A stretch of DNA of 46,652 nt from Isotricha intestinalis (lineage: Eukaryota > Ciliophora > Litostomatea > Vestibuliferida > Isotrichidae). The position numbers were made by a program, and so were the translations under genes. The first letter of the stretch is position 1. Each line of letters opens with the position of its first letter. Positions 19,989-30,169 of the stretch are shown piece after piece. The notes under the pieces were generated by a model. It was not told the origin of the DNA, did no database searches, and saw nothing but the letters and a program-made list of their open reading frames with translations. The stretch spans positions 1 to 46,652 of the forward strand of contig JAJJLU010003603.1 of NCBI GenBank assembly GCA_023807065.1. Direction: 5' to 3'.

Positions 19989-22535
19989 ATGAAAAAAGGT
20001 CCTGGTCATTATAGTTCAACTAAATTAACAACAGTTACAGATCAATTATTAGAGAATTTAAATAAAAAATTAAAATTTGTAATTGGTTCAAGTAGATATT
20101 TAACTCAAGAACCTGATATTAATGATTATTATCTTTTATCAAATTTAGAAGAATTAAATTTAAATAAAGAATTATTATTAGAAAAAGTATTATATTGTTT
20201 AACAAAACCTCAAAAAATTTCTATTGATTATGAAATAATATATGATTATTTATTTTTTATGAAAGAATTTTCAAATTTATTAAAAAAACAAGCAAAAACA
20301 AATCCAAAAGAATTACTTGAAACAGTAGCTTTATATTTAGAATATAATAATTATCCTCAAAATACAATAATTTGTAGATATGGAGATAAGGGTGATAAAG
20401 CTTTTATTGTTTTAAAGGGAGAAGTAGATATATTAATTAAACAAAAAAAAGTTGTTAGATTAGAAGAGGAAAATTTTCATTTATATTTAGCTACATTAAT
20501 TAAATATAAAGAGTTTTCTATTTTATTAAATGTTATTAAAGATAATTTTGAATCCTATCCTTTTGAAATTATTATTGATGAAAAAGATAATGAAGATTAT
20601 AAATCAGAACGTAAATCTCCAATAAAATCTCCATTTAAATCTCCCAAAAAATATCCTCCAAATATGAGAAATAAAATAATTAATTTAGAAAAATCATCTC
20701 CTATCAAAAATAAATTCACATCTAAAAATTATTTATCATATTATTTAAATCAATTAGAACCTAAATATAAAGATTTAAAAGATCAACCAAAAATTCCATT
20801 ATCATATTTAAATAAATTATTTTATAAAAGAAATAAAGATTTTAATGAAATAACAGTAGATAATGTTTCATCAGAACAATATATAGAAAGATTAAAAGTA
20901 TATAAAAATTTAGAAGAAAATATTCAAATACCAAATAGACGTATTTCTCAATTTATAATATATGATTATTTAAAAATAATAACTAAAAAAACAGGAAGTT
21001 TAATTGGAGAAATGGCTTTAAATGATGCTTCAAGTCAGAGAAATGCAACAATGATTGCAAATACTAATTGTGATTTTGGAATTTTAAAAAAAAAAGGTTA
21101 TGAAATTTCTATTAAAATATATACTGAAAAGCAAAGAAGACAAAATATAAATTTTTTATTAGGATTTCCAGTTTTTAAAAGTATTACTTATTATGCTTTT
21201 AATAAAAGATATTATAATAATTTTATTTCTATTTCTCTTAATAAAGGGAATAAAATTTTTTCTACAAATGATTATATACAAAACCTTATTTTTATTAAAG
21301 AAGGAAATTTTGATATATCTATTAGATTATCATTTAATGAATTAATTGAATTTATCAAATATTATTTAAATAAAATAGATGATTATACAAAAACAACTCA
21401 AATTAAGGAGTTTTTAAATTTTGAACATTTACAAGTTTTAGCTGGATTAAGAGCTTTTTTTGGTCCTGAAAAAAATAGAAAATTTTTAGAAGAGAAAAGA
21501 AATATTAAATTATTTTCTGTTACAAATCATGAAATTATTGGTGGTGAATATTTTATGAATTATAAAACAAAAAAATGCTTTTTTGAAGTTGAATGTTCTT
21601 CTATTAAAGGAGAAATATTTACTTTACCTTATGATTTCTTTGATTCTATAAAAAATACTTTTAAAATTGTTAAAGAAAATGAATATCATTTAAATCAAGA
21701 AAAATATTATAAATATGTTCAAAGATTATTAATTATTAGACAAAGTTTAATTAATTCTTTTTATGCTCATGAATCTAAAGAAAATGGTTCTACAATTGAA
21801 GATGAAATTTCTTTGGAAATTGAAAGAGAAAAACATTTTAAAAATTTATTTTTTGGAAAAAGGAATTTAATGTTTAATAAAACTAATTATAATTTTAATC
21901 AAACATTACCAATAAAAATTTATACTAGAAAAGATATAAATAAAAAAAAACTTCTTTTTGGAAATTCTTTTGAAAGTAGAAACATTAATGTTAATAATAA
22001 TTATATTAAAGAAAAATTACAAAGAACTAGAAATCAAAAAAGTAAATTGAATTTGTATTATATAAATAGTTATAGTTATAGAAATAAAAGTACTAATGAA
22101 AGGTTAAAAAATGAAATATCAAAAGTTCAACACAATTTATATGAAACTTATAGTAATAGTTTAAAATATTTTAAAGAGAATAAAAAAAATTCTGATTCAG
22201 GTTATTTTGTTTTAAATGATATGATAATGGAAAAATTAGATATAAATAAAAGTTTAAATAAAACTAGATCAAGAAATTATAATAATACAAGTTTTAAAAC
22301 AAAAATATATCTTAATACAACAGATTCAAATAATAATAATAATAATACTATAAGTTCAAATGGAAATTATTATCATAAAATTAATAAAAAATATAAACCT
22401 ATTATAACAAGAAATGCAAAATCAAGTTCAGTGAAAATAAGAAATAGAAATATTAAAGAACATAAAAATATTAAAGGAAGATATTATTATGATGAATTGA
22501 GACAACTTCAAATAAAAATATTAAAAAAATCTTAA
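19989..22535 (+). CDS. Protein with two cyclic-nucleotide-binding domains
   Basis: 848 residues. A first CNBD begins near residue 110 (LEYNNYPQNTIICRYGDKGD, KAFIVLKGEVDILI), is interrupted by about 180 residues of charged, Lys-rich sequence with SPIKSPFKSPKK repeats, and resumes with the phosphate-binding cassette (SLIGEMALND then QRNATMIA, with the ligand-binding Glu and Arg kept). A second, more degenerate CNBD follows at about 390-560 (NKGNKIFSTNDYIQNLIFIKEG). The last 250 residues are basic and Asn/Ser-rich. There is no membrane segment or kinase domain, so it is neither a channel nor PKG; a PKA-like regulatory or scaffold role is possible. It ends TAA TGA. Confidence 0.85.
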   Translation: MKKGPGHYSSTKLTTVTDQLLENLNKKLKFVIGSSRYLTQEPDINDYYLLSNLEELNLNKELLLEKVLYCLTKPQKISIDYEIIYDYLFFMKEFSNLLKKQAKTNPKELLETVALYLEYNNYPQNTIICRYGDKGDKAFIVLKGEVDILIKQKKVVRLEEENFHLYLATLIKYKEFSILLNVIKDNFESYPFEIIIDEKDNEDYKSERKSPIKSPFKSPKKYPPNMRNKIINLEKSSPIKNKFTSKNYLSYYLNQLEPKYKDLKDQPKIPLSYLNKLFYKRNKDFNEITVDNVSSEQYIERLKVYKNLEENIQIPNRRISQFIIYDYLKIITKKTGSLIGEMALNDASSQRNATMIANTNCDFGILKKKGYEISIKIYTEKQRRQNINFLLGFPVFKSITYYAFNKRYYNNFISISLNKGNKIFSTNDYIQNLIFIKEGNFDISIRLSFNELIEFIKYYLNKIDDYTKTTQIKEFLNFEHLQVLAGLRAFFGPEKNRKFLEEKRNIKLFSVTNHEIIGGEYFMNYKTKKCFFEVECSSIKGEIFTLPYDFFDSIKNTFKIVKENEYHLNQEKYYKYVQRLLIIRQSLINSFYAHESKENGSTIEDEISLEIEREKHFKNLFFGKRNLMFNKTNYNFNQTLPIKIYTRKDINKKKLLFGNSFESRNINVNNNYIKEKLQRTRNQKSKLNLYYINSYSYRNKSTNERLKNEISKVQHNLYETYSNSLKYFKENKKNSDSGYFVLNDMIMEKLDINKSLNKTRSRNYNNTSFKTKIYLNTTDSNNNNNNTISSNGNYYHKINKKYKPIITRNAKSSSVKIRNRNIKEHKNIKGRYYYDELRQLQIKILKKS

Positions 22536-22751
22536 TGATTATTTTTAATATTTTTATTTATTTATATTAATCCATTTATTTGTAGTAATATAAGATATAT
22601 TTGAAGTATATTTTTAAATAAAATATTCTAAAATTGTGTACATTAAAATCTACTTTTAAACAAAATAATATTTATAATATTCTAATTTTTAGCTATTTAA
22701 AATTAACAAATTAAACATTTAATAAATAATATTTTTAAATTTATCATTTTA

Positions 22752-24218
22752 ATGGAATCTCAAAAAAATTATCTTGGAAATAAAAGACTTTCAAAATCTA
22801 TTTTAAGTTCAGATGATGAGGAAAGTGAAGAAGAAATAAAAATAATTCGTGATAATAATCAAAACAATGAAATAATTAATATGATAGATTCAGATTCTGA
22901 TTCTCAATTAATAAACAAAAAAAATTTAAATAATAATAATAGTGAAAATACGGATAATAATAACGAAAATTCTGATAATGATAATTTAGATAAAAATAAT
23001 GATAATTCTGAGAATAGTAATGATAATTCTGATAATAATAATATACCAACTTTTAATAAGTTTGAAGAAGATGAAGAGGAATTAAAAAAGAAAAATGAGG
23101 AAAAAATAAGATTATCTAATTTACTTAATCAAGATATGATAGATATGGATGATACACAAGAACAAAATTCAAAGAATAAATATATAGGAGATAAATATAA
23201 TAAAGATAGAAAAGATAATAAAGTAGTATCAATATCATTTAATCCAGAACAATTTTTTCCTTGGATAAGAAAAAAAAGTTTATCTCAAAAAAATAAAGGA
23301 ATATTAAGATTACATTATGAAATAATTGAATTTTATAATTTTATAAAACCTACAAAAAAAGAAAATGAACTTTTTAAAAAAACATTTGAAGAAATAAAAA
23401 AAATAATAAATAATGTTTGGCCAACTTGGAAATTAGCAATTTATGGTTCATTTGCTACAAATTTAAATTTACCTGATTCTGATATAGATATATTAATTCT
23501 TCCTGATATAAATGAAGGAAAAAATTCAGAATTAAAAATATTAAAAAAAATACATGATATATTTATGAAAGAAGATAAATTTTCTTATGTTCAAATTATT
23601 AATGCTAGAACTCCTATAATTAAATCAACTTTAAAAGAAACAAATATTAATATTGATATAAGTATTTTCAGAAAAAATGGTTATGCAAGTAATAAAACAG
23701 TGAATTCTATTATAAATGAAATACCTTGGATAAGACCTTTAAATTATTTAATTAAATTTTATCTTAGACAAAAAGATTTAAATAGTGTTCATCAAGGAGG
23801 TGTTAGTTCATTTATAATATTTAATTTATTATATGCTTACATAAGATATTTTTTCAAAAATAATTTATATAAAGAAAGAAATACAAATTTAGGAACTATA
23901 TTAATTGGTTTTTTTCAATTTTATGGTTTTAATTTTGAATATGATAAAGTTGGTATTAGTAATAGATTTGGTGGATTTTTTTATAAAAGAAATAATAGGA
24001 AATCTTTATTAAGTTTAGAAAATTTTCAAGATCCTACTCAAGATATTGGAAGATCATGTTATAAATTTAATAAAGTTATTGAATGTTTTAAAATGGCACG
24101 TGATGCTCTTTATTATCCTAGTAAATATGATTCTAAAAGTTTTATTGGAGAATTTATTACTGTTGATGAAAAAATGAAAGAAAGATATAAAAAATATAAA
24201 AATGAAAATAATAAATAA
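22752..24218 (+). CDS. TENT4: Non-canonical poly(A) polymerase, TRF4/TENT4 type
   Basis: 488 residues. A TRF4-type nucleotidyltransferase that adds short A tails to RNAs, in yeast as part of the TRAMP nuclear surveillance complex. The first 130 residues are acidic, Asn/Ser/Asp-rich and probably disordered. The catalytic domain starts at SFNPEQFFPWIRKKS, with the signature GSFATNLNLPDSDIDILIL (GS plus two metal-binding Asp), the third catalytic Asp in NINIDISIF, and the PAP-associated domain WIRPLNYLIKFYLRQKDLN, then GGVSSFIIFNLL and the nucleotide-recognition strand GFQFYG-type 'LIGFFQFYGFNFEYDKVGIS'. The late block DPTQDIGRSCYKF corresponds to 'DP.N..NNV.R.S.' of the family. All catalytic residues are present. 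Confidence 0.93.
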   Translation: MESQKNYLGNKRLSKSILSSDDEESEEEIKIIRDNNQNNEIINMIDSDSDSQLINKKNLNNNNSENTDNNNENSDNDNLDKNNDNSENSNDNSDNNNIPTFNKFEEDEEELKKKNEEKIRLSNLLNQDMIDMDDTQEQNSKNKYIGDKYNKDRKDNKVVSISFNPEQFFPWIRKKSLSQKNKGILRLHYEIIEFYNFIKPTKKENELFKKTFEEIKKIINNVWPTWKLAIYGSFATNLNLPDSDIDILILPDINEGKNSELKILKKIHDIFMKEDKFSYVQIINARTPIIKSTLKETNINIDISIFRKNGYASNKTVNSIINEIPWIRPLNYLIKFYLRQKDLNSVHQGGVSSFIIFNLLYAYIRYFFKNNLYKERNTNLGTILIGFFQFYGFNFEYDKVGISNRFGGFFYKRNNRKSLLSLENFQDPTQDIGRSCYKFNKVIECFKMARDALYYPSKYDSKSFIGEFITVDEKMKERYKKYKNENNK

Positions 24219-24348
24219 ATACTATATTATTTTATAAATAAAAAGATTAAAATAAATTAAATTTAGAAACAATTTAATTCGTAAATTAATTTTTTAAATA
24301 AATAATAAAAATAAAATGATCTAATAAACTTCATATCTTTTTTTATAT

Positions 24349-25206
24349 TTATGATTCAATGTCAACTAATAATTTCCCTTCTTGTTCTTCTTTATTATAT
24401 TTTTCATAAAATGAATTCATCTTAATATTTAAAAATAAAAGAGTACATAAAATAAAACATAAACATAAATAAAAAGGAATAATAAGAAGCTTTCCTGAAT
24501 TTAATAATTCAAAAACTTTACCTCCAATAGAAGGAACTAAACAAGATAATAAAGAAATTACACTGATACAAATCATTAATAATAACATTAAATTTACGGT
24601 TCCCCACTCTTGAATATATTTTTTTTCCATTTTATTATTTCCTAAAATTGCTGTAAATAATAATAATACTATTAATAAATAATTAATTAATTCAATTAAT
24701 GCAAACAAAACAACTTGATATTTAACTATTTGAATAATTAATCCTACAATAATAAAAACTGGAAAAATAAATAAAAGTTTATATAAATTTTTCCAAGTTT
24801 TATAATAAAAAGCAGGATCTTTTGCAATTGAATCACCATTTTTATTTAAAGAATCAAGAATACTTTCTTTAAAGTTATCTGGAATTGGAATTCTTTTTTT
24901 TTCTTTTTTATTATTTGTTTCATTAACATTAAGAGCTTCATTTTCATTTACATTTTTGTCCATTAAATATAAACTAAATAAAACTGTTTCTTCTGGAATT
25001 ACTTTTGACATTTTACATATTGTATATAAAGATTTTGTCCATATTAAAGGAATTTTAATTTTTTGAAGAATTCTCTCAAATTTTATATTTATGTTATTTC
25101 CTTTTAATAGTATTGCATCATATTTATTTAATTTAGTTTTGTCTGATGTATAGTTTTCTATTGTTTCTGTATCAGTTTTTAATATTACTTCTTGGAATTT
25201 TTTCAT
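24349..25206 (-). CDS. Four-helix membrane protein of unknown function
   Basis: 285 residues. The first 150 are soluble, Lys/Asn/Glu-rich, with IPLIWTKSLYTICKMSKVIP as a moderately hydrophobic stretch. The second half has four strong membrane helices (LYKLLFIFPVFIIVGLIIQI; VLFALIELINYLLIVLLLF; VNLMLLLMICISVISLLSCL; LLIIPFYLCLCFILCTLLF) and a short acidic tail. No family recognised. The topology, with a long cytosolic N-terminus and paired helices, resembles small ER membrane proteins but gives no specific role. Confidence 0.75.
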   Translation of the reverse strand: MKKFQEVILKTDTETIENYTSDKTKLNKYDAILLKGNNINIKFERILQKIKIPLIWTKSLYTICKMSKVIPEETVLFSLYLMDKNVNENEALNVNETNNKKEKKRIPIPDNFKESILDSLNKNGDSIAKDPAFYYKTWKNLYKLLFIFPVFIIVGLIIQIVKYQVVLFALIELINYLLIVLLLFTAILGNNKMEKKYIQEWGTVNLMLLLMICISVISLLSCLVPSIGGKVFELLNSGKLLIIPFYLCLCFILCTLLFLNIKMNSFYEKYNKEEQEGKLLVDIES

Positions 25207-25361
25207 TTTTTATTGAAGAATATTAATATTATATATAAAATTTTTTTAATTAAGATAATAATTATATTTTAATTTAATTGATGTTTGTTTTTTTTTAATA
25301 TTTGAATTTTTATAAATTTTTTTTTGTGTGTTTTTTTAATTAAATTATGAAAAAAAATGTA

Positions 25362-27062
25362 TTAATAATCCATTGTTTGATACAATTGCTTATATTTATT
25401 GGTAGGATAAACATATAAAAGTGGATTAGATGTTTTATATTTTTCAAAATTAAAATATGTTAAATTCTGATTTCTAAAATTTCTTTGACTTCTTTTAATT
25501 TGACTTTGAATTTCATAATGTTTATAAATAGGAAACATTAAAATATTATTATTATAATCATTTATACCTCTTGTAGTATAAGGACCTTTAGGATCATTAT
25601 CACCATTAATAATATAAGGATTAAAATTTTTTTTAATAATTTTAGTTTTATTTGCTTTATTTTTTAATCTTATAACAATTTGATCATATTCTTTTTCTCT
25701 TATTTTTAATATTTCTAAAGCATTTCTTTTCCATTTAGGAATGGTTTTTATTTTTTTCCATTCATTTCTTTCATCTTTAGATAAATCTCTATTAAATTTA
25801 TTGAAATTAATTTTTTGTTCTTTACTATACTTATCATCTATACTAGAATTAATTATATCTGATAATCCATTAATATATTTATTTCTTCTTTCCTTCTCTT
25901 CTTCTTCTCTTCTTTTTCTATCTTTTTCTCTTAAATATTTATCATTACCTTTTAATAATATATTATTTTTCTCCTCTTCTGTTAATTGTTCAAAACCTTT
26001 TAATAATATATTATTTTTCTCATCTTCAGTTAAATGTTCATAACCTTTTAATAAGATATTTTTTTTCTCCTCATCACTTAATTGTTCAAAACCTTTTAAT
26101 AATATTTTATTTTTTTCTTCTTCTGGTAAATTTTCATAACCTTTTAATAATATATTATTTTTTTCATTTTTAGATAAATTATTATTTAGGGAATCAAATA
26201 ATAATTTTTTCTCTTCTTCAGTTAAAGAGTCTATACCTTTATTTAGTATTTTCATTTTTAATTCTTCAGGTAAATCTTTTAATTTATCTAAAATTCTTCT
26301 TTTTTCATTTTCTGACAATTGTTCAAAACCATTTAATAAAATTTTCTTTTTTTCTTCATCAGATAAAGTTTCAATACTTTTTAAAATAATTTCATTTTTT
26401 TCTTCTTTAGGCAAATTATTAATACCTAATGATATAATTTTCTTTTTTTCCTCATCAGACAAAGAATCAATACCTTTTAAAATAATTTCATTTTTTTCTT
26501 CTTTAGATAAATTATTAATACCTAATAATATAATTTTCTTTTTTTCATCATCTGATAAATTATTAATAGAATCTAAGGTTTTTTTATCTTTATTAGTAAA
26601 AACAAATTTTTTTTTATTTTCATTATCAATATTACTTTTATTGTTATATTTATCATTTACTTTATTATTAATTTCATTATTATTTTGAATAATATCATCT
26701 TTAATACTAATTTCAACTTCACTACTACTACTTTGAATATTTAAATTAGGATTTCTAAAAGATTTAACTTTTGTATTTGAAGAATATTTTTTATTTTTAT
26801 ATAAATTGAAATGACTTTTATTATTTGAATTAGAATTTAAAGAATCATTAACTTTTGATTTTCCTCTGTTTGTTTTAGTTAATGTTCTTAGATAATGTTT
26901 TCCATATGCTATTAATGGAGTATTTAAACCTAATTTTAGTCTTTCATTATTAACATAAGAATCTAATTTTCTTATTTTTTTGTAACTTGTTACTGAAGAA
27001 ATAGTTGAAATTTGCTCTGTATTATTTAAATTATTTTGATTTTGATTTTTAGTCTCATCCAT
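25362..27062 (-). CDS. Protein with about thirteen 16-residue helical repeats
   Basis: 566 residues. An Asn/Ser-rich N-terminus (about 160 residues) is followed by a tandem array of about 13 units of 16 residues, consensus GhxxLoxEEKxxIhLK (for example GINNLSKEEKNEIILK, GYEHLTEDEKNNILLK). One unit (LKDLPEELKMKILNK) is a residue short. Each unit is an amphipathic helix with a turn, so the array should form a superhelical or extended scaffold. The C-terminal 190 residues are basic, with IPKWKRNALEILKIREKEYD and a Tyr/Asn/Pro-rich end. The nucleotide repeats have diverged, so the array is old and kept by selection. I know no family with this unit; function unknown. Confidence 0.85.
   Translation of the reverse strand: MDETKNQNQNNLNNTEQISTISSVTSYKKIRKLDSYVNNERLKLGLNTPLIAYGKHYLRTLTKTNRGKSKVNDSLNSNSNNKSHFNLYKNKKYSSNTKVKSFRNPNLNIQSSSSEVEISIKDDIIQNNNEINNKVNDKYNNKSNIDNENKKKFVFTNKDKKTLDSINNLSDDEKKKIILLGINNLSKEEKNEIILKGIDSLSDEEKKKIISLGINNLPKEEKNEIILKSIETLSDEEKKKILLNGFEQLSENEKRRILDKLKDLPEELKMKILNKGIDSLTEEEKKLLFDSLNNNLSKNEKNNILLKGYENLPEEEKNKILLKGFEQLSDEEKKNILLKGYEHLTEDEKNNILLKGFEQLTEEEKNNILLKGNDKYLREKDRKRREEEEKERRNKYINGLSDIINSSIDDKYSKEQKINFNKFNRDLSKDERNEWKKIKTIPKWKRNALEILKIREKEYDQIVIRLKNKANKTKIIKKNFNPYIINGDNDPKGPYTTRGINDYNNNILMFPIYKHYEIQSQIKRSQRNFRNQNLTYFNFEKYKTSNPLLYVYPTNKYKQLYQTMDY
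25950..26575 (-). repeat. Tandem 48-bp coding repeat array
   Basis: About 13 copies of a 48-bp unit inside the preceding gene, encoding the 16-residue helical repeat. The strongest nucleotide identity is between the downstream copies near 25950-26150 (shared runs built on CCTTTTAATAATATATTATT on the plus strand), pointing to recent duplication or conversion at that end. Copies nearer 26500 also pair up two by two (units 2/4 and 3/5), suggesting duplication of a 96-bp dimer. Confidence 0.85.
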
Positions 27063-27282
27063 TTTAATTTTTTAGTTAGTTTTTTATTTTTATTTTATGA
27101 TGTAATTATACATATATTTTTTAATATAAATCAAAAAAATAAATTAAACTCAAATAAAAATAAAAAAATTAATGAAATAATTAAAAAATACTTTATTTCA
27201 TGAAGATTTAAATACAAAATAAATAAATTTCCATAATAAATAAAAAAGAAAAATAAATTTTAAATTTTAAATTTATATTAGA

Positions 27283-28680
27283 ATGTTAAAAACAAGTCAA
27301 GAATATATATATCAACCATTAAGAACAGAATTAAGTAATACATTATCTTCAATAAATAAAAGTGAAAAAATAGATTTAGATGATTTAAACGATGATAATG
27401 AAGATGATGATTCAAGAATAATTCTTGATGAAAAAGCGGATATTCATTTACCTAAAGTTTATTTTGATAATAGTAGATATAATTCTTCTAATACTCATGA
27501 AAATCATTTACAATTAGAAAACAATAAATTTTTAAAAGATTTTTCAACTCCAAAAAAAAATGAAAAAATTGAATTAATTCCTGATGTTTTCAATTGTTCT
27601 CCTTCTGAAAATAAAAATGTTATTGTAAGTGATTTAGATATTAAATTAGTTAGTACTAATAAACAACCAAAAAAAAATAATTTTAATTATTTAGAAAAAG
27701 GAAATGATTTGAAAAAAGTTTTAGAAAAAAATTTGAAAGATTATTTTGAAAAAAATTTCGAGGGAAATATTAATAATCATTTAATTAAAAATGAAATCAT
27801 TCAAAATAAAACAAAAATAAAAAAACAAAGACTTATGAATATTAAAGATTCTCTTCTTTTTCATGCTTTAACTTCAGAAGGTTTAAAAAAAAATAAATCT
27901 AAGAATATTTATAAAAGTGTACCAAAAAAAGATAAAAAAATAACATTTTATCATATTTTAGGAAAAACAAAAAATATAAATGAAAAAAAAAATCATAGTT
28001 TAAAAAAAGTTTCTTCAAGAAAAAATACAAATGATAAAATAACAAATAGTCATAATTCAACAAATTATTCTTCTTCAGGAAATAATAAAAATTATAATAA
28101 TAATAATAATTTAATAAATCAAAAAATTTCTGATTTTAAAATATTTGATGCTATTAAAACATTAAATAAAACAATTCCTAAATCAACTTCAAAACAAGTT
28201 ACACGTTTATCATTATATAAAGATCAAAATTTTTTTAAAACTTTTTGCTCAACTGAATCAAATAGTAAATATCCTTTATCAAGAAATAAAAATAATGAAT
28301 TAAATAATAATATAAATAATAAATGTAAAATACATAAAAATATATGTGATTTATTTTCGAATAATTCAAAAAATAATTCTATTAGGATTTCAAATAAATA
28401 TAAGTTATTCACTTTTGATATATTAAATTTACAAAAATCTAAAAGAGAAAATCATAATAATATTAATGTTAATGTTTATAATAATAAATATAATAAATTA
28501 ACTCAAATTTCAAAAATAACAATGAATCTCTTTGAAAAAAAAATAGGAAAATACCCTATGAAAAAATTATGTAAACAAGCTTTAACAGAAAATAGTTTAT
28601 TATTCAAAGGAAATAAAAATTTAAAAACTCAAAAAAAAACAAATCAAAAGAAAGATCGTAATTTGAAACATTTAAAATAA
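27283..28680 (+). CDS. Lys/Asn-rich protein of unknown function
   Basis: 465 residues, strongly biased to Lys, Asn, Ser and Ile, with an acidic patch near residue 35 (LDDLNDDNEDDDS) and basic runs elsewhere. Somewhat less biased stretches are the start (MLKTSQEYIYQPLRTELSNT), MNIKDSLLFHALTSEGLK near residue 185 and KMTMNLFEKK-like sequence near the end (ISKITMNLFEKKIGKYPMKK). No membrane segment, signal peptide or known domain. It ends TAA TGA. Coding status rests on the length of the frame and codon-like composition. Confidence 0.75.
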   Translation: MLKTSQEYIYQPLRTELSNTLSSINKSEKIDLDDLNDDNEDDDSRIILDEKADIHLPKVYFDNSRYNSSNTHENHLQLENNKFLKDFSTPKKNEKIELIPDVFNCSPSENKNVIVSDLDIKLVSTNKQPKKNNFNYLEKGNDLKKVLEKNLKDYFEKNFEGNINNHLIKNEIIQNKTKIKKQRLMNIKDSLLFHALTSEGLKKNKSKNIYKSVPKKDKKITFYHILGKTKNINEKKNHSLKKVSSRKNTNDKITNSHNSTNYSSSGNNKNYNNNNNLINQKISDFKIFDAIKTLNKTIPKSTSKQVTRLSLYKDQNFFKTFCSTESNSKYPLSRNKNNELNNNINNKCKIHKNICDLFSNNSKNNSIRISNKYKLFTFDILNLQKSKRENHNNINVNVYNNKYNKLTQISKITMNLFEKKIGKYPMKKLCKQALTENSLLFKGNKNLKTQKKTNQKKDRNLKHLK

Positions 28681-28850
28681 TGAAAAGAATTTAGGATATA
28701 TCTAAATAAAATTAAAAATCAAATGTAAATAAAATTAAAAATTAAGAAATAAAAAGTTAATTAATTCATTCCTTTTAAAAAGTTTATAAAAATTTAAATA
28801 TTAAATTTTTCAAAAAAAAACAAATTTTTTTTAAATATATATATTAAAAA

Positions 28851-29292
28851 ATCATTAAGAACAAGAAAATGAAATACATCCAGAAAGATTAAACCCAAAA
28901 ATAAAGAAGAAGAAAAAGAATTAGACTAAAAAAATAGAATATCATCATTTATGAAATTTAGGGTAAAGAAGTATTAACATTAACTATGGATAATGATAAT
29001 GAATAATTAACATATGAATCAATAAGGTTTTTATTTATTTTTTCATGAAATTAATAAAATTTATTTAATATTCTATTGATAATAAAGAACAATTGGAAAA
29101 ATATTATCAAATAAAAAATTCAAAGAAATTTATATGATACTATTATTAAAGATGTTCAAGTTCAAATAAATTACAATGAATTTAAAAATAAATAGTATAA
29201 ATTAGAATATAGTAAATACCTGATTTTTGAAAAGATATTATTAATCTTCATATTGTTGTATTCAAACTAAATTACAAATGTAAAAAATCAAT
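28851..29292 (+). pseudogene. Gene remnant read only with stops as Gln/Trp and frame changes
   Basis: This 770-bp gap has no intact gene. Protein-like stretches in successive plus-strand frames include ENEIHPERLNPKIKKKKKN, then YEI(tag)GKEVLTLTMDNDNE(taa)LTYESIR, then DNKEQLEKYYQIKNSKKF, then NLYDTIIKDVQVQINYNEFK and NK(tag)YKLEYSKYLIFEKIL. At least two or three frame changes are needed, some of which could be lost tiny introns. Stops fall where Gln would fit. No family recognised. It is the most broken of the four remnants. Confidence 0.4.
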
Positions 29293-29449
29293 GAATAAAA
29301 CAAAAAAGAAGATTAAATTATTGTTTTATTAAATTTTCTTTATTTTAAATTTATAAAAATATGTTATTTTGGTTGAGAGAAAAAATTAATTTTTGAATAG
29401 TTTTTAATATATTTATTTTCATTTTTTAAAGTATATACATACTTTTTTA

Positions 29450-30058
29450 TTATATAATATTAACTCCTTGGATTCCTTTAAATTGATCTTTAGTTTCTCT
29501 TGGTGTAAAATAATTTAAAACACTTCTTCCAATTAATTGATTTGTTCTTAAAGTTTTATCTTTAATTCCTTTTCCTAATTCAGATATAATTTCTTTTGTT
29601 AATTGATCTTTTTTACTTATTTTCTTATCATTTTTATAATTAATACTTCCAAAAACATTAAAATAACTTGATTTATTTCTTTTATAATTATTTTCTTCAT
29701 CAAAACTATTTGGATTAAATTCGTTTGTAAAGCTTTTTAATTCATTATATTTTTTTTGGAAATATTTATTAATATGATTTTTCCTATTATAATTTAAAGA
29801 TTCATCATTTTCAAAATCATAAAGACCATTTGATTTTAATAAATCCTTTTTAATACTTTTTATTTTTGAATTTGCACTTGTTGTCCTATTAGAATTATTT
29901 TTTTTTTGAAATAAAATATTTTCAAAATTTGATATATTATATGAAATGGGAATATTATATAAAGACCTTTTTCTTGATTGATTTACATTCATATTAAAAT
30001 TATTATCTAAATGAGAATGCAATTTGGCAATTTTTTCTTTCATTGTTAAATAATCCAT
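29450..30058 (-). CDS. Small basic protein of unknown function
   Basis: 202 residues, rich in Asn, Lys, Ser and Tyr, no membrane segment. Less biased parts are the start (MDYLTMKEKIAKLHSHLDNN), YQKKYNELKSFTNEFNP-like sequence in the middle and the C-terminus (ELGKGIKDKTLRTNQLIGRS, then LNYFTPRETKDQFKGIQGVN). The C-terminal 45 residues have normal composition and may be the functional element. No family recognised. It faces the RING gene head to head across about 110 bp. Confidence 0.7.
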   Translation of the reverse strand: MDYLTMKEKIAKLHSHLDNNFNMNVNQSRKRSLYNIPISYNISNFENILFQKKNNSNRTTSANSKIKSIKKDLLKSNGLYDFENDESLNYNRKNHINKYFQKKYNELKSFTNEFNPNSFDEENNYKRNKSSYFNVFGSINYKNDKKISKKDQLTKEIISELGKGIKDKTLRTNQLIGRSVLNYFTPRETKDQFKGIQGVNII

Positions 30059-30169
30059 TTTATTTTCTTTTTTTTAAATTTAACTAAATTTTTAAAAATT
30101 TAAAAAATAAAAACAATAAATGAAAAACATTAATTAAACTAAAAATAAAAAAAAAAATTATTTAAAAAA

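Noticed and set aside
25950..26575. CRISPR-like array
   Set aside because: Repeats are contiguous, without spacers, and lie in an open reading frame with a 16-residue period.
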